Assembly (NCBI GenBank): GCA_022575985.1
Contig: JAKSXM010000247.1
Location: 3,247,501-3,311,500, forward strand
DNA from: Anagrus nilaparvatae
Lineage: Eukaryota > Arthropoda > Insecta > Hymenoptera > Mymaridae
Direction: 5' to 3'
DNA: 64,000 nt
In this document: one piece after another, positions 45,780-58,458 of the stretch
Position numbering within the stretch: position 1 is the first letter of the stretch
Layout of the letters: every line of letters starts with the position of its first letter
Made by a program: the position numbers and the translations under genes
Notes under the pieces: generated by a model
The model's input: the letters and a program-made list of their open reading frames with translations, nothing else
Told to the model about the DNA's origin: nothing
Database searches by the model: none

Positions 45780-45860
45780 TTTTTTTAAAAACAGGTTTTT
45801 TAGCTTCCTGGGGTCCCAAAACGTGCTTATATGCCAAAAAATAGAAAATCAAATTTTGAC

Positions 45861-46806
45861 CCAAAAAAATTTTTATTTCTATTTATATAAAATATTTTTC
45901 ATGATTTTTGATTTTTGATCTAACCTATAATTTTCAAAGTATCGATTTATTCGGGATAAAATTTAGAAAATAAAATTTTTTTTCAATGAATCGATACTAA
46001 TTTAAGTAAGATTTTTGAAATCAGAAACTTTATAAAAAAGTCTTGATTAAAATCCCCGTCATATTTTTTTTTTAACTCTACGGGACATATAACTTGATCA
46101 GTGGCTATAAAAATCAAAGGTTCCAGAAGTTTCGATTTTCAGAAATCTTAAATCAAAAAATGCTATTTTTATCCACCTGATTCAAATTTAATAGCGTAAG
46201 GAGCGCAAAGTGAATTTTTACAATATTTTGTTCATTTTAGTATAAAAATAAAAATATTAAAGCTTTACTTATTTTGGTTCCTCATATAGGATATTTATTT
46301 ATACAAGTATTTATAGTCAAAGCTTTAGTTTTGGATTTTTTTGAATATAAATACCTGATTCTAAAATATCGATTTTTACGACGACACCAATGTTTGCGTG
46401 TTTGTATGTATTCAAATTTTCTCCCATTTTGTTTGAAAAATTATTTCACCTAAAAATTGAAAATCACTTTTTTTGTTTATTAGATATGAGTAATTCTTAG
46501 TAAGACTGATCTAAATGATAGATGAAAAAATGCGGTTTACAAAGATTGAATGCTAACACTTACACGAAAAAAATGAGACCAATTAAAAAGTATTTGGTTG
46601 ACATACAAGGCATATTGGCAAAAAAAATTATCCAAACGCTGCAGGCGGTTTATTAAAGAACTAATTTTTTCCTATATCTAATACACCGCTTGACTGCGCC
46701 ATTAATCCGCTTGACGTCGCCATTTTTGTACATCAGCGCCGATTTTGTTACTTTACGGTGGTAGTTTTTTTTCCAATAGCGCAGCGTCATTTATATAATG
46801 TATACA
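45861..46806. other. Non-coding DNA
   Basis: No coding evidence. A CG-richer patch at 46680-46770 ('caccgcttgactgcgccatt', 'ccgcttgacgtcgccatttt') contains a short direct repeat but no recognised family. Confidence 0.4.
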
Positions 46807-47034
46807 GGAGTCCGGCATAGAAGTATAGTTGAAATAGAACGACTATTCAATGAGTGGCGCTGTCTTAGGGAACCTGAAGGATAGAAGATATGAAAAATAT
46901 ATTGAGCCGGGTCTTTTTTCTTTCTCACACCTGGCTTTTTTTACATCATCTATCCTTCAGATACACAAGACAATTCCTCCCATTATTCGTTTGTTCTATT
47001 TCAACTATACTTCTATGGAGTCCGGGCCTTTTAA
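46807..47034. repeat. Palindromic element with 'gagtccgg' ends
   Basis: 'catagaagtatagttgaaat' at 46816 is exactly mirrored at 46993-47017 (25 bp). An inner pair, 'ctgaaggatagaagat' (about 46875) and its inverse 'atctatccttcag' (about 46949), continues the fold. The outer 'gagtccgg' occurs on both sides and links it to 25952-26265. The two overlapping open frames here (46850-47123) are repeat-derived. Confidence 0.8.
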
Positions 47035-47389
47035 TATTTCCCTTTCTCCTTTTACTCTATAGCGCCACTCGTGGCAATTGTTACAACTGTGGATGTTCAG
47101 AAAATGAACAATACGACGTGTAAAAATTCTCGTTACCCCGCTTATGTACACGAGGTTACAAGCGCGGTCACTATTTTAGCTACTTTTTTTCTCTCTAAAA
47201 GAAGGGGAACTATCGAGAAAGCCCGCATTTAATAGGATAGTCCCCCACTAGAGGGGGCCCATTCAGGTAAACTAAGGGTATGGGGTGTATATGTTACCGT
47301 TAAAGTCCGCTCTCTCGATAAAGTTAGCTTTAACTGGTTAAACTAAAGACTTTAGTGAAGCATTTATGTTAAAGTTCACAAAGACGATT
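47035..47389. other. Repeat-flank DNA
   Basis: The phrase 'aaactaagggtatgggg' with 'tagagggggcccatt' (47238-47290) is echoed at about 53690-53760 ('tagaggctct', 'aaacttagggtatggggg'), so a further dispersed family may exist. No coding evidence. Confidence 0.45.
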
Positions 47390-48030
47390 AAAATATAAAT
47401 TTAACGGGTTTATGCCAGTTAAAGTTAACTTAAACCAATTCTTGTCAGTTAAAGGCCATGAAAGCGGTTTCGCGTATTAAAAAAAAAATTGTATTACAAA
47501 TTATATACGACTCTTGCTATAAGACACCCCATAGGCTTAGGTTAGGCTATTTTTTTAAAAATGCATTTCTTGAGACCAGTAACCAATCCTAGTTATAACA
47601 CGGCCCTAGGGTTAGGTTAGGCTATTTTTTTTTAAAGACATTATCACAGTAAGGTATTGAATTAGGGTAAGGTGGGCTGAAGAACCCATGTGCAAGTTCA
47701 TAAGCAAATGCTGCACCATACTGTAATAATGCCTTTTAAAAAAAATAGCCTAACCTAACCCTAGTGGTGCCTTATAACTAGGAATGGTTACTAGTCCTAA
47801 GAAATGCATTTTTAAAATATTAGCTTAACCTAAGCCCTGAGAGTACCTTATAGCGAGAGTCTTATAGCATGGACGCTAGATGAGCATCTAGCGTCCATGG
47901 TCTTATATAATATAATATAATAATACAAACTCGAACACTTATAGGAAACCGCTTTCATGGACTTTAACTAGCAAGGATTTGTTAAAGTTAACTTTAACTG
48001 ACATAAACCCGTTAAAGTTATATTTTTATT
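47390..48030. repeat. 640-bp palindrome with paired TTAGGTTAGG motifs
   Basis: The left end 'aacgggtttatgccagttaa' pairs with 'ttaactgacataaacccgtt' near 47995. Inner anchors are 'ggccatgaaagcggttt' against 'aaaccgctttcatgg' and 'ccaatcctagttataa' against 'ttataactaggaatgg'. The centre lies at about 47685. Near the centre each arm has 'agggttaggttaggct' or its inverse. Confidence 0.85.
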
Positions 48031-51000
48031 TTTTTATTTTTTTATTTTTTAATGATATAGTCCAAAAACCTCAATTTTTTTAAAACATTAATTTTCAATT
48101 AAATTCGCATAGATACGCATTTTTTGGATGCGCGTGAATTAATAGACTGAAAATCTCTGAAAAATTTCAAGTTTATGTGTATAAGGCATAAAAAAGTTAT
48201 TTGAGTACAAATATATAATTAGGTACAAAAGTCTAATAGGAGCATAAAAAATTTGATTTTAACGTTAAAATTTTGTTTAAAAAGCTATTATTATACTTCT
48301 AACTCTTTTAAGGGGAATATAACGACCTAGCAACATTTACCACATCAGAATATATGGTATTTGGACCAATTTTATCAAGGTTTGAGCCCTATAAAAGTTG
48401 ATGCCATTCAATTCTACCGTTCTCAGTCTAAAATAGCAATTTTAGCCAGCAAGGGGCAAAATTTAAAAAAAACTAACCTCAGGTGCGGATTTAGCGGGAA
48501 ATTTTACAACTTTTTATATCAATACATATTACTTACTTTTTATACAAAAAGTATAAAAAATATCATACAATTTTATTTAATCATCTACTCAATTTTAAAA
48601 ATTTATTTACACAAAAAATAATAAAAATTAAAAAAAAAAAACGAAGATATTTTAATTCATCAGAATGAAAAAAATTCAAACTTGCTTGCCTATTAGAAAA
48701 TTTTTTTTACTATAAATTATTATTATTGTTACATTAATTCGTAATAAATAAACTATTTTGACTGAGCAGCCTTATCTATTAAAAGCAGTTTATTTATATT
48801 TTGATAGCTATTTTATAATTATTATACCGAGTATTTACTATTTAGATGTACGCACAAAAATTCCAAAAAATAACTAGAGAAAAATTATAAATTCTGTAAA
48901 GTTTAAGGCAATATACATGTTTATTTTAATAAATTTAATCAAGCTCTGATATAATTCTTTGCATGTACGATTTTTCTTTACAAGGATCAAATTAATTAAT
49001 GTCCAAGCAAGATGGGATGCTTTTAAATAAATGTAAAAGTATTAACTTGATTTACTAACGTGGTTTAAGAAACGATTAATTTTTACCCCTCGATTTTATT
49101 TTTATCTGCTGTAGCCAAGAAGTCAATCCTTACTATCAGAGTTTTTATTCTTGTAAACACAATAATTTCAATGTATTATTATTTATGGTTTACGTGTTTG
49201 CAGCTCGAGTAACTAGTAAGTCTTATTCAAATCGTCTTATTAAATAAAAAAACAAAGCCCTCGTACAAATTAAAAGAATAAAAATATTTTAACCCTTTTC
49301 TTATCAAGAAGCTAGCAATTTATAATTTGAAAAATTTTAGAAATACAAAAGCATGCAAATGGCAACTAAACCCCTTTTATTTGAAAAATTGGTGCAGTTT
49401 AAGTAATCCTGATTTCAGAGTATGGCATTCCCAAGATAAATGTACCTATAAACTAAAAAAGTTAAAAACTTTAAGAAAGGCTTAAAAAACTTCTTTTATC
49501 TTCTTGTAGATGTTTGATTATTTGTTTTAGTGCTATAAATCTGAATACTGATAAGTTCTTTTTTTTATTTTTTTCATTCAAAATATTTTAAAAATATAAA
49601 TGGGTAGATTTAAATGAAGTGCGTATGAAATGTATGGGCGGGTCTTCAAAACTGCCTCAAAGTCTTTTTTTCTAATAGTGCTACCAAAAATAAGTCGACA
49701 GCCTAATTTTTAGTCTCCCAGAGCGAAATCTCGAGTTTTGGCAGCCATTTATGAGTTTTGGAAAAAAGTAAAAAAAATGAGAGATAATTTTTCTTATTTT
49801 TTCTGTTAAAAACTCTCATTAATATGAAAAATTTTTCCCCTTAGATCCGAATAGGAAATTTCCTTGGCTTTCCGATTCTGGGCTCAAAAATTTTTTTGAG
49901 TAGCGCATGTGCAAAAAATCGCTAAGATAGGCTATTTTTTTTTTTTCAAAACTTGATTTCTTTATATATTTTCTAGCGAAAAAAAATTTCGATGGGACAT
50001 TTCTTTTGTCTTTTGCCTTTTTTGTAAATCGATGCTAAATAACCTTACTTATTATTGCTGCCAAATACTTATACTTGCGGTTAAACAAATTTTCCTCGTA
50101 TTTGATTCCGAGGTTAAGAAATTTATCTGAATTGATCTACTGCTCAATCTCAAGAAAATAATTTTTTACAATTGTCTCCTTGGGTTAAAATAAATTTAGC
50201 TCAAAATGTCCAGGATTCAATTTTTTTCTATGGGTCAAGTGAATTTTAAAAAAGCAAATAAATACAGATCTAATATTTTTTATCTAGTTTTAAATTATGT
50301 ACAAGTAGAGTAAAACCAAACCTGCAGTTTTTTTATCCAAGCTAAAAAGTATAGTGATGAAAAATCTAAATTCTTATGCATGCATAATCCTTATTAAAAT
50401 TTGGTCCCGGGAATTGAATTCTGCTTAAATTTCCTTTATATAAAATAAAAAAAGCATTCGGCAGAAAAAATAATATTTTTCGAATCAATTTATAAAAGTA
50501 GGTCAAATACACAAATATGACAGCCAATAATCAAGGGTTCGACCCAGAAAACTGAAATTGAATAAGAGTGTTTATTTTGAGTTCTACTTCCTGAAAAAAA
50601 AGGTTTAGACTGATTTCGGCAACGCTTCAGTCTAACATGGGCAGAGTTAGGATGGAATCTATAATATAATATTTTAGTATATTTGGTCAAAATGATAAAA
50701 AAATTTGTCAAATTATTGGCACCAGAGTTTGAAATATTAGAAAAAATTTATTTCATCTGGGCATATTATAAAAACAGAAACTATAAATGACTATGAATTT
50801 ATGTCAAAAAATAAAAAATAATTAGGTCTTAATACCGGAATGGTTACTTCCATACACACTTACACACATGATTTTTTAAAAAAATGTTTGTTTAACTTTT
50901 AGGGGTCTTGAATCCCGCCTATATGCAAAAGAATAAAAATTTCTAACAAAGAATTAAGGTCTCTTTGGAAATAAAAGATGCCGATTCGAATAAATTAAAA

Positions 51001-51768
51001 GTAACGAAAGGTCGTTATTTTTTAAAAGTTGAGATGTAATTTTGGTCATTTTTCACATTACTTTGGTTCTTTTCCTAAGAGTAATTACAAAAGAAACTCT
51101 ATATAAAGGTAATTATTTTTTATGACTCCTTTTTAAATTTCCCAAAGAGAATCTATTATTTAAAAGGCTATTGCGAATGTAAAATGTAAGAATTTTCTCA
51201 AAATAAATAAATGGAGAAAATTTTTTATTAGATTATTTTATTATTTATGCCGCATTAAGTAGAGAAACTTTATTCATATTTTTTTATTTATTTTTTTTTG
51301 TTGTTTTTTTTTTGTTGTAAAGAATACTCAAAACGGGTAAGATGAAATAATTTCATTTTTCATAAAAACAACAGTTATTAAATATTTGAAGGATTAAATA
51401 GCTCTTTTTGCGCACATAAAGGAATATTTTAAAAATAAGCATAAAAGTTGATTAAACTTTATTATTTTATCTCTTATTTTTTATTCGACTAAGTAAAAGT
51501 TGTTTCAACAAGTCTTAAAGAGTCGTGTAAGTTAATATCCCTAGACATTATCAAGTTTCTGGTATAAGAGTTAAGTAAGAAAATTTTTCGCATTTAAGAA
51601 AACTTGTATTATTATAAAGTCTTGATAGCCTTTAATAGTTATAGATGTAGATACTGCGAGGCAAAAAAATAAAAGGAGTGAAAGGAAAGAAAAAGCTTCT
51701 TTTTTTTTCCAAGGATACAATGGAATGTCCAAGTGTAACGAATGCTCTCAGGTGTGTACTTTGAGTAG
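48031..51768. other. Mostly non-coding DNA with two repeat fragments
   Basis: The segment 49845-49935 ('ggaaatttccttggctttcc', 'attctgggctcaaaaatttt', 'agtagcgcatg') matches part of the left arm of palindrome 1 near 17920-17975. The segment 50815-50945 resembles the tail of the CTAGCTGGCA family. Open frames at 48361-48621 and 50490-50711 show no family. The rest is AT-rich without support for exons. Confidence 0.45.
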
Positions 51769-52026
51769 TACCTAGATGGTGACCACCCCCGAGACTTGCC
51801 CCCAACTCCTCGATTGTCCTATCATCATGTTCAGCCTGGTCCAAGTATTGCACTTCAGCCACGCCTTGCGCATACTCACCGTTTACGCCCTATGTCCAAT
51901 CAGAATTACGTTTTCCTTACCAAAGAGCTTGCAAGCTCTCGCACCGTGCGGCGTTATAAGCAAATGCATCGACTCAAACACCACGTGGATCGCAAGCTAG
52001 CTGCACGTGATGAAGAAGCAGACTGA
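51769..52026 (+). CDS. Probable terminal coding exon of an unidentified protein
   Basis: A GC-rich island (about half G+C in DNA that is otherwise about 30%) holds an 85-codon open frame on the + strand, from an AG acceptor (51767-51768) to TGA at 52024-52026. The protein is Pro/His-rich at first (DLPPTPRLSYHHVQPG). Its end is very basic and helix-like, with RTVRRYKQMHRLKHHVDRKL, then acidic DEEAD at the C-terminus. Balanced amino-acid and codon use fits a real exon, such as the cytoplasmic tail of a membrane protein or channel with very large introns. I do not recognise the family and see no partner exons. The opposite strand also has an open frame here (about 51733-51895, VQYLDQAEHDDRTIEELGAS), so the strand is not certain. 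Confidence 0.5.
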   Translation, partial: YLDGDHPRDLPPTPRLSYHHVQPGPSIALQPRLAHTHRLRPMSNQNYVFLTKELASSRTVRRYKQMHRLKHHVDRKLAARDEEAD

Positions 52027-53824
52027 GCTTTTCGTAGCTATTGCATAATCATAATGTATATGTAAACAAACTTTTTTGTGTTGTGAATATTCTATTATAC
52101 TCAGAAATTCACGTTTCAAGTGTTTAAAATACAACAAAAGACAAAGAAAAGTTTTTATTTTTATAATCGTAAATTGCTCTTTACCTTTTTTACTTATCAA
52201 AGAAAAAAGCTTATGTTAAATTTTTTTAGTCTATTTTGGACGTCATTATATTCAAAACATTCTATTCAACAGCGAAACTTTTAAAAAGTAAGAAATTCAT
52301 TTTTTTACATTTTTTTTAATCATTTATTTCAACATTCCTTTCGCGGTTAAATTTTTACTCCTATAAAAACAATAAGATGTTTTCAACGCTAAAAAAAGTA
52401 TGATTATGATTTAGGAACAATGATTTTCAGTTACCAATTGTGCAATAATTAGTTTATTGCCATTCAATGTCAAAAGCTAGTACCATTAATTTGAGAAAGA
52501 TTTTATTTTGCCTCTGTTCTTTATTTGGTTAAGCAATGCGCGTGCGCTCTACACACATATGCATTAAGATAAATTTGGCGATGGGTCGTATAGGTCAATA
52601 AGAATTTAAAATATGACTTTGTAAGACCGAATTGAAGCTAGCAGAGAGAAATCTTTTTTACGTGCTTGTGAATTTTACTTATTCGAAAAAGCAGATACTA
52701 TTCAGTTTACTCAATGAAAAATACAATAACTAATAAAATGCCGATGGGTTCTATTGTCATAAAGTTTTGGACAGCTAGCGTGATAAGACCGCCTGACACT
52801 ATTACACCCTTCTCTTTCCTGTCAAATAACGTTACAAATATGACAAAAGGGAACATAAAAATTTTTTATCTTCAATTTCAGTATTTGTATATCGATGCAT
52901 AAAAAAATCCGAACTAAAGCAAATAATAGCACTAAAGAAAAATAAGAAAATTTTATTAACGCAGGAATTTCTTATCGTAAGATTTAATTAGCTAAATTTT
53001 TCAACTTGCATACCACGAATTTTATCCAAGAAGCTTAAATTAAAATGTTCTTAAATTCAAATTATCGCAAGTAAAAGATAACCTTTTTTTAATAAAGATA
53101 TTTTCAGCAATTTATAAATAAAGCATTGCTAGGAAAAGTCTGCTCTTTTAAATCTACTTTTTCATATTTAAAAAATTTTCTTTTTAATTATAGTAAGCTC
53201 ACTGTTGTTGTTGTTATATAATTCAAGAAGATTGGTTATTTAAATAAAACTGAAAAGTGGAATGAAGCACGTGAAAAACGTATTTAGAGATCGTAAATAA
53301 GCGAGAAATTTTTCGACACACACAATATTTTTCACCCCTCGATAACTATAGGGAAACCGTCGCGTCGATGCTCAACAGTTGGCCCTTCTTTTATCTTCGA
53401 AAGAGTCCTAATAAATGTAATAAACTTATAATACCAAATTTTTAAAATTTAATTCTTTCAGCTTGAACAATTTTTTTAAATTACTTTATGTTACGTAATT
53501 GCGTAATTTTATTCTTTAGGATACTTATGAGGGGAGCGTTAAGTGTTTGGGATGCCGATTTGCATCTGACTTTCAGGACAGGTTGTACTAGTTGAAAAAA
53601 CATCTTCCATACTCTTAGTTCAGTAGGACTCCTGGGCCTAGAAATTAGGCCTTCTAGCAGGCTATCTACTAAATGATCTTATAGAATAGAACCCTACTAG
53701 AGGCTCTAATTTTTGGTCCAGAAGGTCCATTTAGATAAACTTAGGGTATGGGGGATGTTTTTTCACTAAAGCTAATAATTATAGTAAATTAAGTATAATT
53801 TTTTGTAATATTGAGTAAATGCAA
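52027..53824. other. Non-coding DNA
   Basis: No exon is supported; frames at 51997-52200 (minus) and 52714-52902 lack domains. A GC-richer patch at 53330-53400 and the 'aaacttagggtatggggg' echo of 47262-47280 at about 53737 are the only structures noted. Confidence 0.4.
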
Positions 53825-54585
53825 AAAAAATACCCTGCCAACTAGCTGGTACTAAGGTTCCTCAAACAATGAGCTTAATACTTCAATATGCCACAGATAT
53901 CACCGATTACAACCATGCAATCATACATACATTTCTATTAACTTTTAAACTTTTTTTTTATTGTTAAAAAATTTTTTAAAAAATTATCAAAAAATTAACT
54001 ATTAGATTCGAGATATCGAGTAAAAACCATATTTTCAAATATAAGTAATTTTATGGAAGTAAATGAAGTATTACATAAAAAAAAAAATATTGCAGTTTTT
54101 AAAATGTATTTGTTTTTTTAATTTTGAGAAAAAAAATTTGAAAAAATTCGGTATCAGATCCAAAAAATTACTATAAACGAACTTTCTAAAACTAGTATTC
54201 TCATAGAAATAAATTAGGTACCACATCCAGAAAGAAAAAAGTATTTGGTGTTTTTTGTATTTTTTTGTGACGAAAATTTTGGGAAAAAAATTTTCAAAAA
54301 ATTAATTATCAGATTCGAGATATCGAGTAAAAACCATACTTTTAAATATAAGTACTTTCGTGGAAATAAATGAGGTATTACATCCAAATTAAAAAAAAAA
54401 AAAGTAGTTTGAGATTTTTTGATGAAAAAATTTTTGAAAAAAAAATTAAGTCTTAATTCCGTAATTTTTGCGAAATATCACCGATTACATACCCACACAG
54501 ATTTTTTTTAAACCCGGTTTTTTAGCTTCCTGAGGTCTCAAAACGTGCTTATATGCCAAAAAATCGAAAACCAGTTTTTTTGTCA
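53825..54585 (+). repeat. 'CTAGCTGGCA' dispersed repeat, compact copy
   Basis: It begins 'accctgccaactagctggta' and ends 'acgtgcttatatgccaaaaa', with two internal modules of the 'agtactttcgtggaaataaa / tgaggtattacatcc' type. It defines the ends of the family better than the expanded copy at 43330-45860. About 760 bp, no coding capacity. Confidence 0.8.
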
Positions 54586-56520
54586 ATTTTTATACTGAAT
54601 ATTTATAAATCTTTTAAAAAATTTACAATTTTTTCATTCGATAATTGGAAATTTTCAGGGGTAAGCATCAAATCAATTAAAAAATAAACTTTTTTTGAAA
54701 TTCTTTTGAATCAATCCAAGATATTCCGAGATACATTTTAAAATAAGTACTTGTTTTTGACATATTGACATTCTTTTTCAATAAAAGAAATAATAGCTGA
54801 AATAAAACTTATACATAAAACGTATCAGACAATTATGTACTTGTTTATCTAAGCCTAAATGAAGGCAACCCGAAGTATTACAATATCATCGACACCCTCA
54901 ATAAGTTTTAGTACGTATAAATTTTCACAAGCTTTCGTTGGAAAACAACGGAAGGAGTAGTATCTGTTAAAACTGACATTGATGTGCAAAATGGAATTTC
55001 ATATTATTAAATAGATTTTGTACATGGGAATTTACGAATTTTGAAATATTCGTAGGAGAGGAAGGGAATTACTCACGCATGCAGAACTTAAATTATTATA
55101 ATATTATGTCTTTGTTTAATAAAAAGAAAATAAAAATTTGAAAATCCAAAAGAGTTGAAAAAAAATAAATATTTCCTTAATTTTACAGAATGTAGAGAAG
55201 GACGTGAAGCTAAAATCAATTATTTAAAAATTTCTCTTTTTTTAATACTTTTTCTTTTCATTAGTACACTAATGTTCTATCTGCATAAACTTGGTTCAAT
55301 GGACTTCTCTTTCTCTTAGCTCTTATTTCGAGTTGAAGAGATTATCTATTTAACTAAGATGCTAAGTACTATAAGTCCTTTCTGTTACTAACGTCAAGTA
55401 GATGTATCATGTACTTGTCAGTCCGTAAAACTTTTTGCTCAAGAGCTTATCAAGTTTATGTAAGCACAGTAGTGCAGGTGTGTATTCTCTATGATAATGT
55501 ATGTGTTTTTGATTTTCTCTTTCTTTTGTTATTCAATACCATCTTAAACAAATACATCCTCAGCAAATATTTTTCTAATTTTAATTCGTATCTGGCTTCT
55601 GAGCCATTTTTCACTAATTTTAGGACTATAAAATGTGTGCTATTTTCTATTAACGTTTTTTAATTTCTGAAAGCTAATCAATTTTCAAACATCAATTATC
55701 TTAAATTATTTTTTTCTTCTTCCAATGAACTTCTTACAGATTGAAAAGATCTCCATACAGTTTTTAAATACAAAGAGCTTTTCTTCTTCGTGAAAAAAAG
55801 TATCAAGAACTGCCCTACGCAGATAGTTATCGGTTTAAGTTTTTTCCTAAATTCATAGAATTCATACTCAGATTCGAACCAATCAACAAAATTATATAAA
55901 ACAAGTGTCAAAATGAAAAAAAAGTCTGCGGAGACACAGGTCATAGTTTTGCAAAGCAACTATCGCACTTTTGGAGATATTCAATTTTTTCTATTTTTGG
56001 GAGAACTAGCTAACATTTTTTTAAAATTTCATTAAAAAGTGAAATAGCTTATAAATATAATAAAACTTTACTCTCACAATTGGTATTACTTGATTTAATT
56101 TATACGTGGTTACATTTTTATTAAAAACGGACGTTTCTTTTCAAATTCGTAAATTTTTTTTTTAAGTCAGGTATACAAATTTTTGATATTGCAATTTGTA
56201 GCAAAAATAAGAAACCTGGAGAAAAATTAAAGAAAACGATTAGATTCTTTAGTATTCAGAAAAGATAAAGATGCCCGAAAAAATGATTAGTGCATCATAA
56301 ATTTATTTTTTTACAAATTAGTTTATCATAATAAAAAAATAGGGCCCATTAAAAACCTAGATTTTGCATATCCTGGTGTCAAACGCACGATTATTTATTT
56401 AAAAATGACTGTTATTTTTAATTTATATTATTTACGCTATAAACTATTAGGATCATAATGAGGTCCCTCCGAAGATTCTCTATGTATTTGAAATTTTATA
56501 GCCGAATAACACGATTATAT
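54586..56520. other. Non-coding DNA
   Basis: The open frames at 55409-55663 and 55696-55959 have no recognisable domain, signal or splice context. No other element was seen. Confidence 0.4.
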
Positions 56521-56898
56521 ACACTAAAAAGTAAGAAAGTAAAAAGTAACTTTCTTAGATTTACAAAAAAAAATAGAATTTTTTCAAAAAATTAGCGAAT
56601 TTTCAGAAAATTTTGTAAATATTTGATAAAAATCGTAAATTTACTAAAAGTATAATATCGAAAAATTCGAGAATTCTCGATTTTTTTTTGTAAATTTTCG
56701 AAAAAAATTGTAAATTATTAATTTTTTTTTGCGAATTCACAAAGAAAAATCGAGAATACTCGAATTTTTTGTTAATATACTAAATTTAGTAAACATAAGA
56801 TTTGTTTCGGATATTTACAAATTTTTTTAAAAATTTACTAATTTTTCAAAAATTTTCTAATTTTTTTGTTAATATAAAAAAGGTACTTTTTACAGTGT
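56521..56898. repeat. 'CACTGTAAA' MITE family, copy 4
   Basis: The left end is 'acactaaaaagtaagaaagt', with 'aagtaactttcttagattta'; the right end is 'aggtactttttacagtgt'. The interior has the family's 'cgtaaatttac' and 'gagaattctcga' phrases. About 378 bp. Confidence 0.75.
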
Positions 56899-56924
56899 AG
56901 CCTTCGTAGTATATACATTTGATA

Positions 56925-57256
56925 AAAATCGTAAATTTACGAAATTTAGTATATTATCGAAAAATTCGAGAAATTTTTTAGTGAACTCGCAAGAAAAATT
57001 GATAATTTATAATTTCTTTTCGAGAATTTACAAAAAATAGTTGTAAATTTACGAAAAACAGTTGTGAATTAAAATAAAAATTTAAAAATTTACAACTTAA
57101 TGCACAAAAAAAAATCGAGAATTCTCGAATTTTTCGATAATATACTAAATTTTGTAAATTTACAAATTTATTGAGTATTTACAAATTTTTTTGAAAATTT
57201 ACTAATTTTTCGAAAACATTATATTTTTTTTTGTTAGTCTAAGGAAGTTTTTTTAA
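56925..57256. repeat. 'CACTGTAAA' MITE family, copy 5, next to copy 4
   Basis: It starts inside the family sequence ('aaaatcgtaaatttacgaaa') and ends 'ttagtctaaggaagttttt'. It lies 26 bases after copy 4 in the same general orientation, so the pair may reflect insertion side by side or a duplication. Confidence 0.7.
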
Positions 57257-58404
57257 GTAACAGAGGTAGAAGTAAACGTGGACATTTGGACAACCCTCCA
57301 AATTCGCTGTTATATAGTTTGTAAGAATCAGTTCACATGCGAAAACAAGTTTAACTATAAAGAGAACATTGTTAAGGCAAGGTAAGTTTTCATCAAAAAT
57401 TTCTTTCTTTGGAAATGGAGAGATCGAGCCAAAAAACTAACTTCATGAAATTTTGTCCCCAAAATAAACAGGTTTAATTAATCTACATATTAAACGTCTT
57501 TAGTCCCAATACACATCCTCCAAAGAGGGTAGGTGTACAAATATACCAATAATTGGTTTTTTTACTTTCAGTAATATTCTAAATGTAATTTAAAAGTTAT
57601 TAAAATTTGACCTTACTTTAGGAGTTGATATCTCTTTACCTAGAAGTTGTATATAAAAACGGACTTCGTAAATGAAAATATTTAGCCGAAAAACATAGTA
57701 GGTGAGCTTTTCAGCTGAAAATCGAGAATCCTTTTTATGAGAAAGAAGAATGTAAATTTATTCTTCTAAAAATCGTAAGTTTTTTGTAATATTTTTAGCC
57801 AAACTATCTAGAAACTCTCTTAAAGCAAGCATACGGAGAGAATATTTTAACGCTTTGCAAAGTTAGATAATTTGAAAACAAGAAAGCATTTGGCAGTGGT
57901 TTGTTAAATATATGCAACATTTTCCCAGAGTTGAATTTTCGTGTAAATATTTTTATATTAAAATAATACTGTTTTAAACTTTCTAATTTAAAACTTTTCC
58001 AGAGTTTGTTTATTTAAATAAAAATTATAATTTCCAGGTGCGGAAAAATGTTTTTGGTAAATTGTTGTGGCAATTTTTTACTATACAGTGCGATTTGACA
58101 TAAGTATATTTCTTTCCTATAGGGGCATACTTATAAAATCATTGTAGTTCGAAACTCAAGGAATTACTGTGCTGAAAAATACCACCTTTTTCTGCTTCTT
58201 TATTACATTTCTTTATTACTTTATATATATATGTCCCCAATATTCTTGACCTTTGCTAATCCCTGGAAATGGCGGATATCTTTTAAAGTTGCAAAGCTTC
58301 CTAAAGCCCAAATGTTTATTTTTCGCCCCTCTTTTGTTAAAATCCTCGTTTAATTCAGGACAAGACTATTGTTATTTTAAAAAAGTGGTGAACTTTCATG
58401 AGTA

Positions 58405-58408
<4 letters not shown>
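57257..58408. other. Non-coding DNA
   Basis: No coding evidence and no clear repeat. Confidence 0.4.

Positions 58409-58456
<48 letters not shown>
58409..58456. repeat. (GA)24 microsatellite
   Basis: Forty-eight bases of uninterrupted GA. Such runs can bind GAGA-type factors in insects, but no promoter is evident beside it. Confidence 0.95.

Positions 58457-58458
<2 letters not shown>

Larger units (their letters stand above)
43330..45860 (+). repeat. 'CTAGCTGGCA' dispersed repeat, expanded copy
   Basis: It starts with 'ataccctgtcaactagctgg' (43334) and ends with the conserved tail 'ttttagcttcctggggtccc' and 'acgtgcttatatgccaaaaa' (about 45800-45840). The same start and tail frame a 750-bp copy at 53825-54585. 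Between them, from about 44100, a module with 'agtactttcatggaaataaa' and 'tgaggtattacatcc' recurs about nine times, including a 347-bp tandem duplication. The unrelated part 43440-44100 appears to be inserted or diverged sequence. No coding capacity. Confidence 0.7.

Noticed and set aside
46850..47123. Two overlapping + frames of 70 and 77 codons
   Set aside because: They are inside a palindromic repeat; hydrophobic runs come from pyrimidine-rich sequence.
47550..47650. Interstitial telomere array
   Set aside because: Only two consecutive TTAGG units occur per site, too few to call a telomeric tract.
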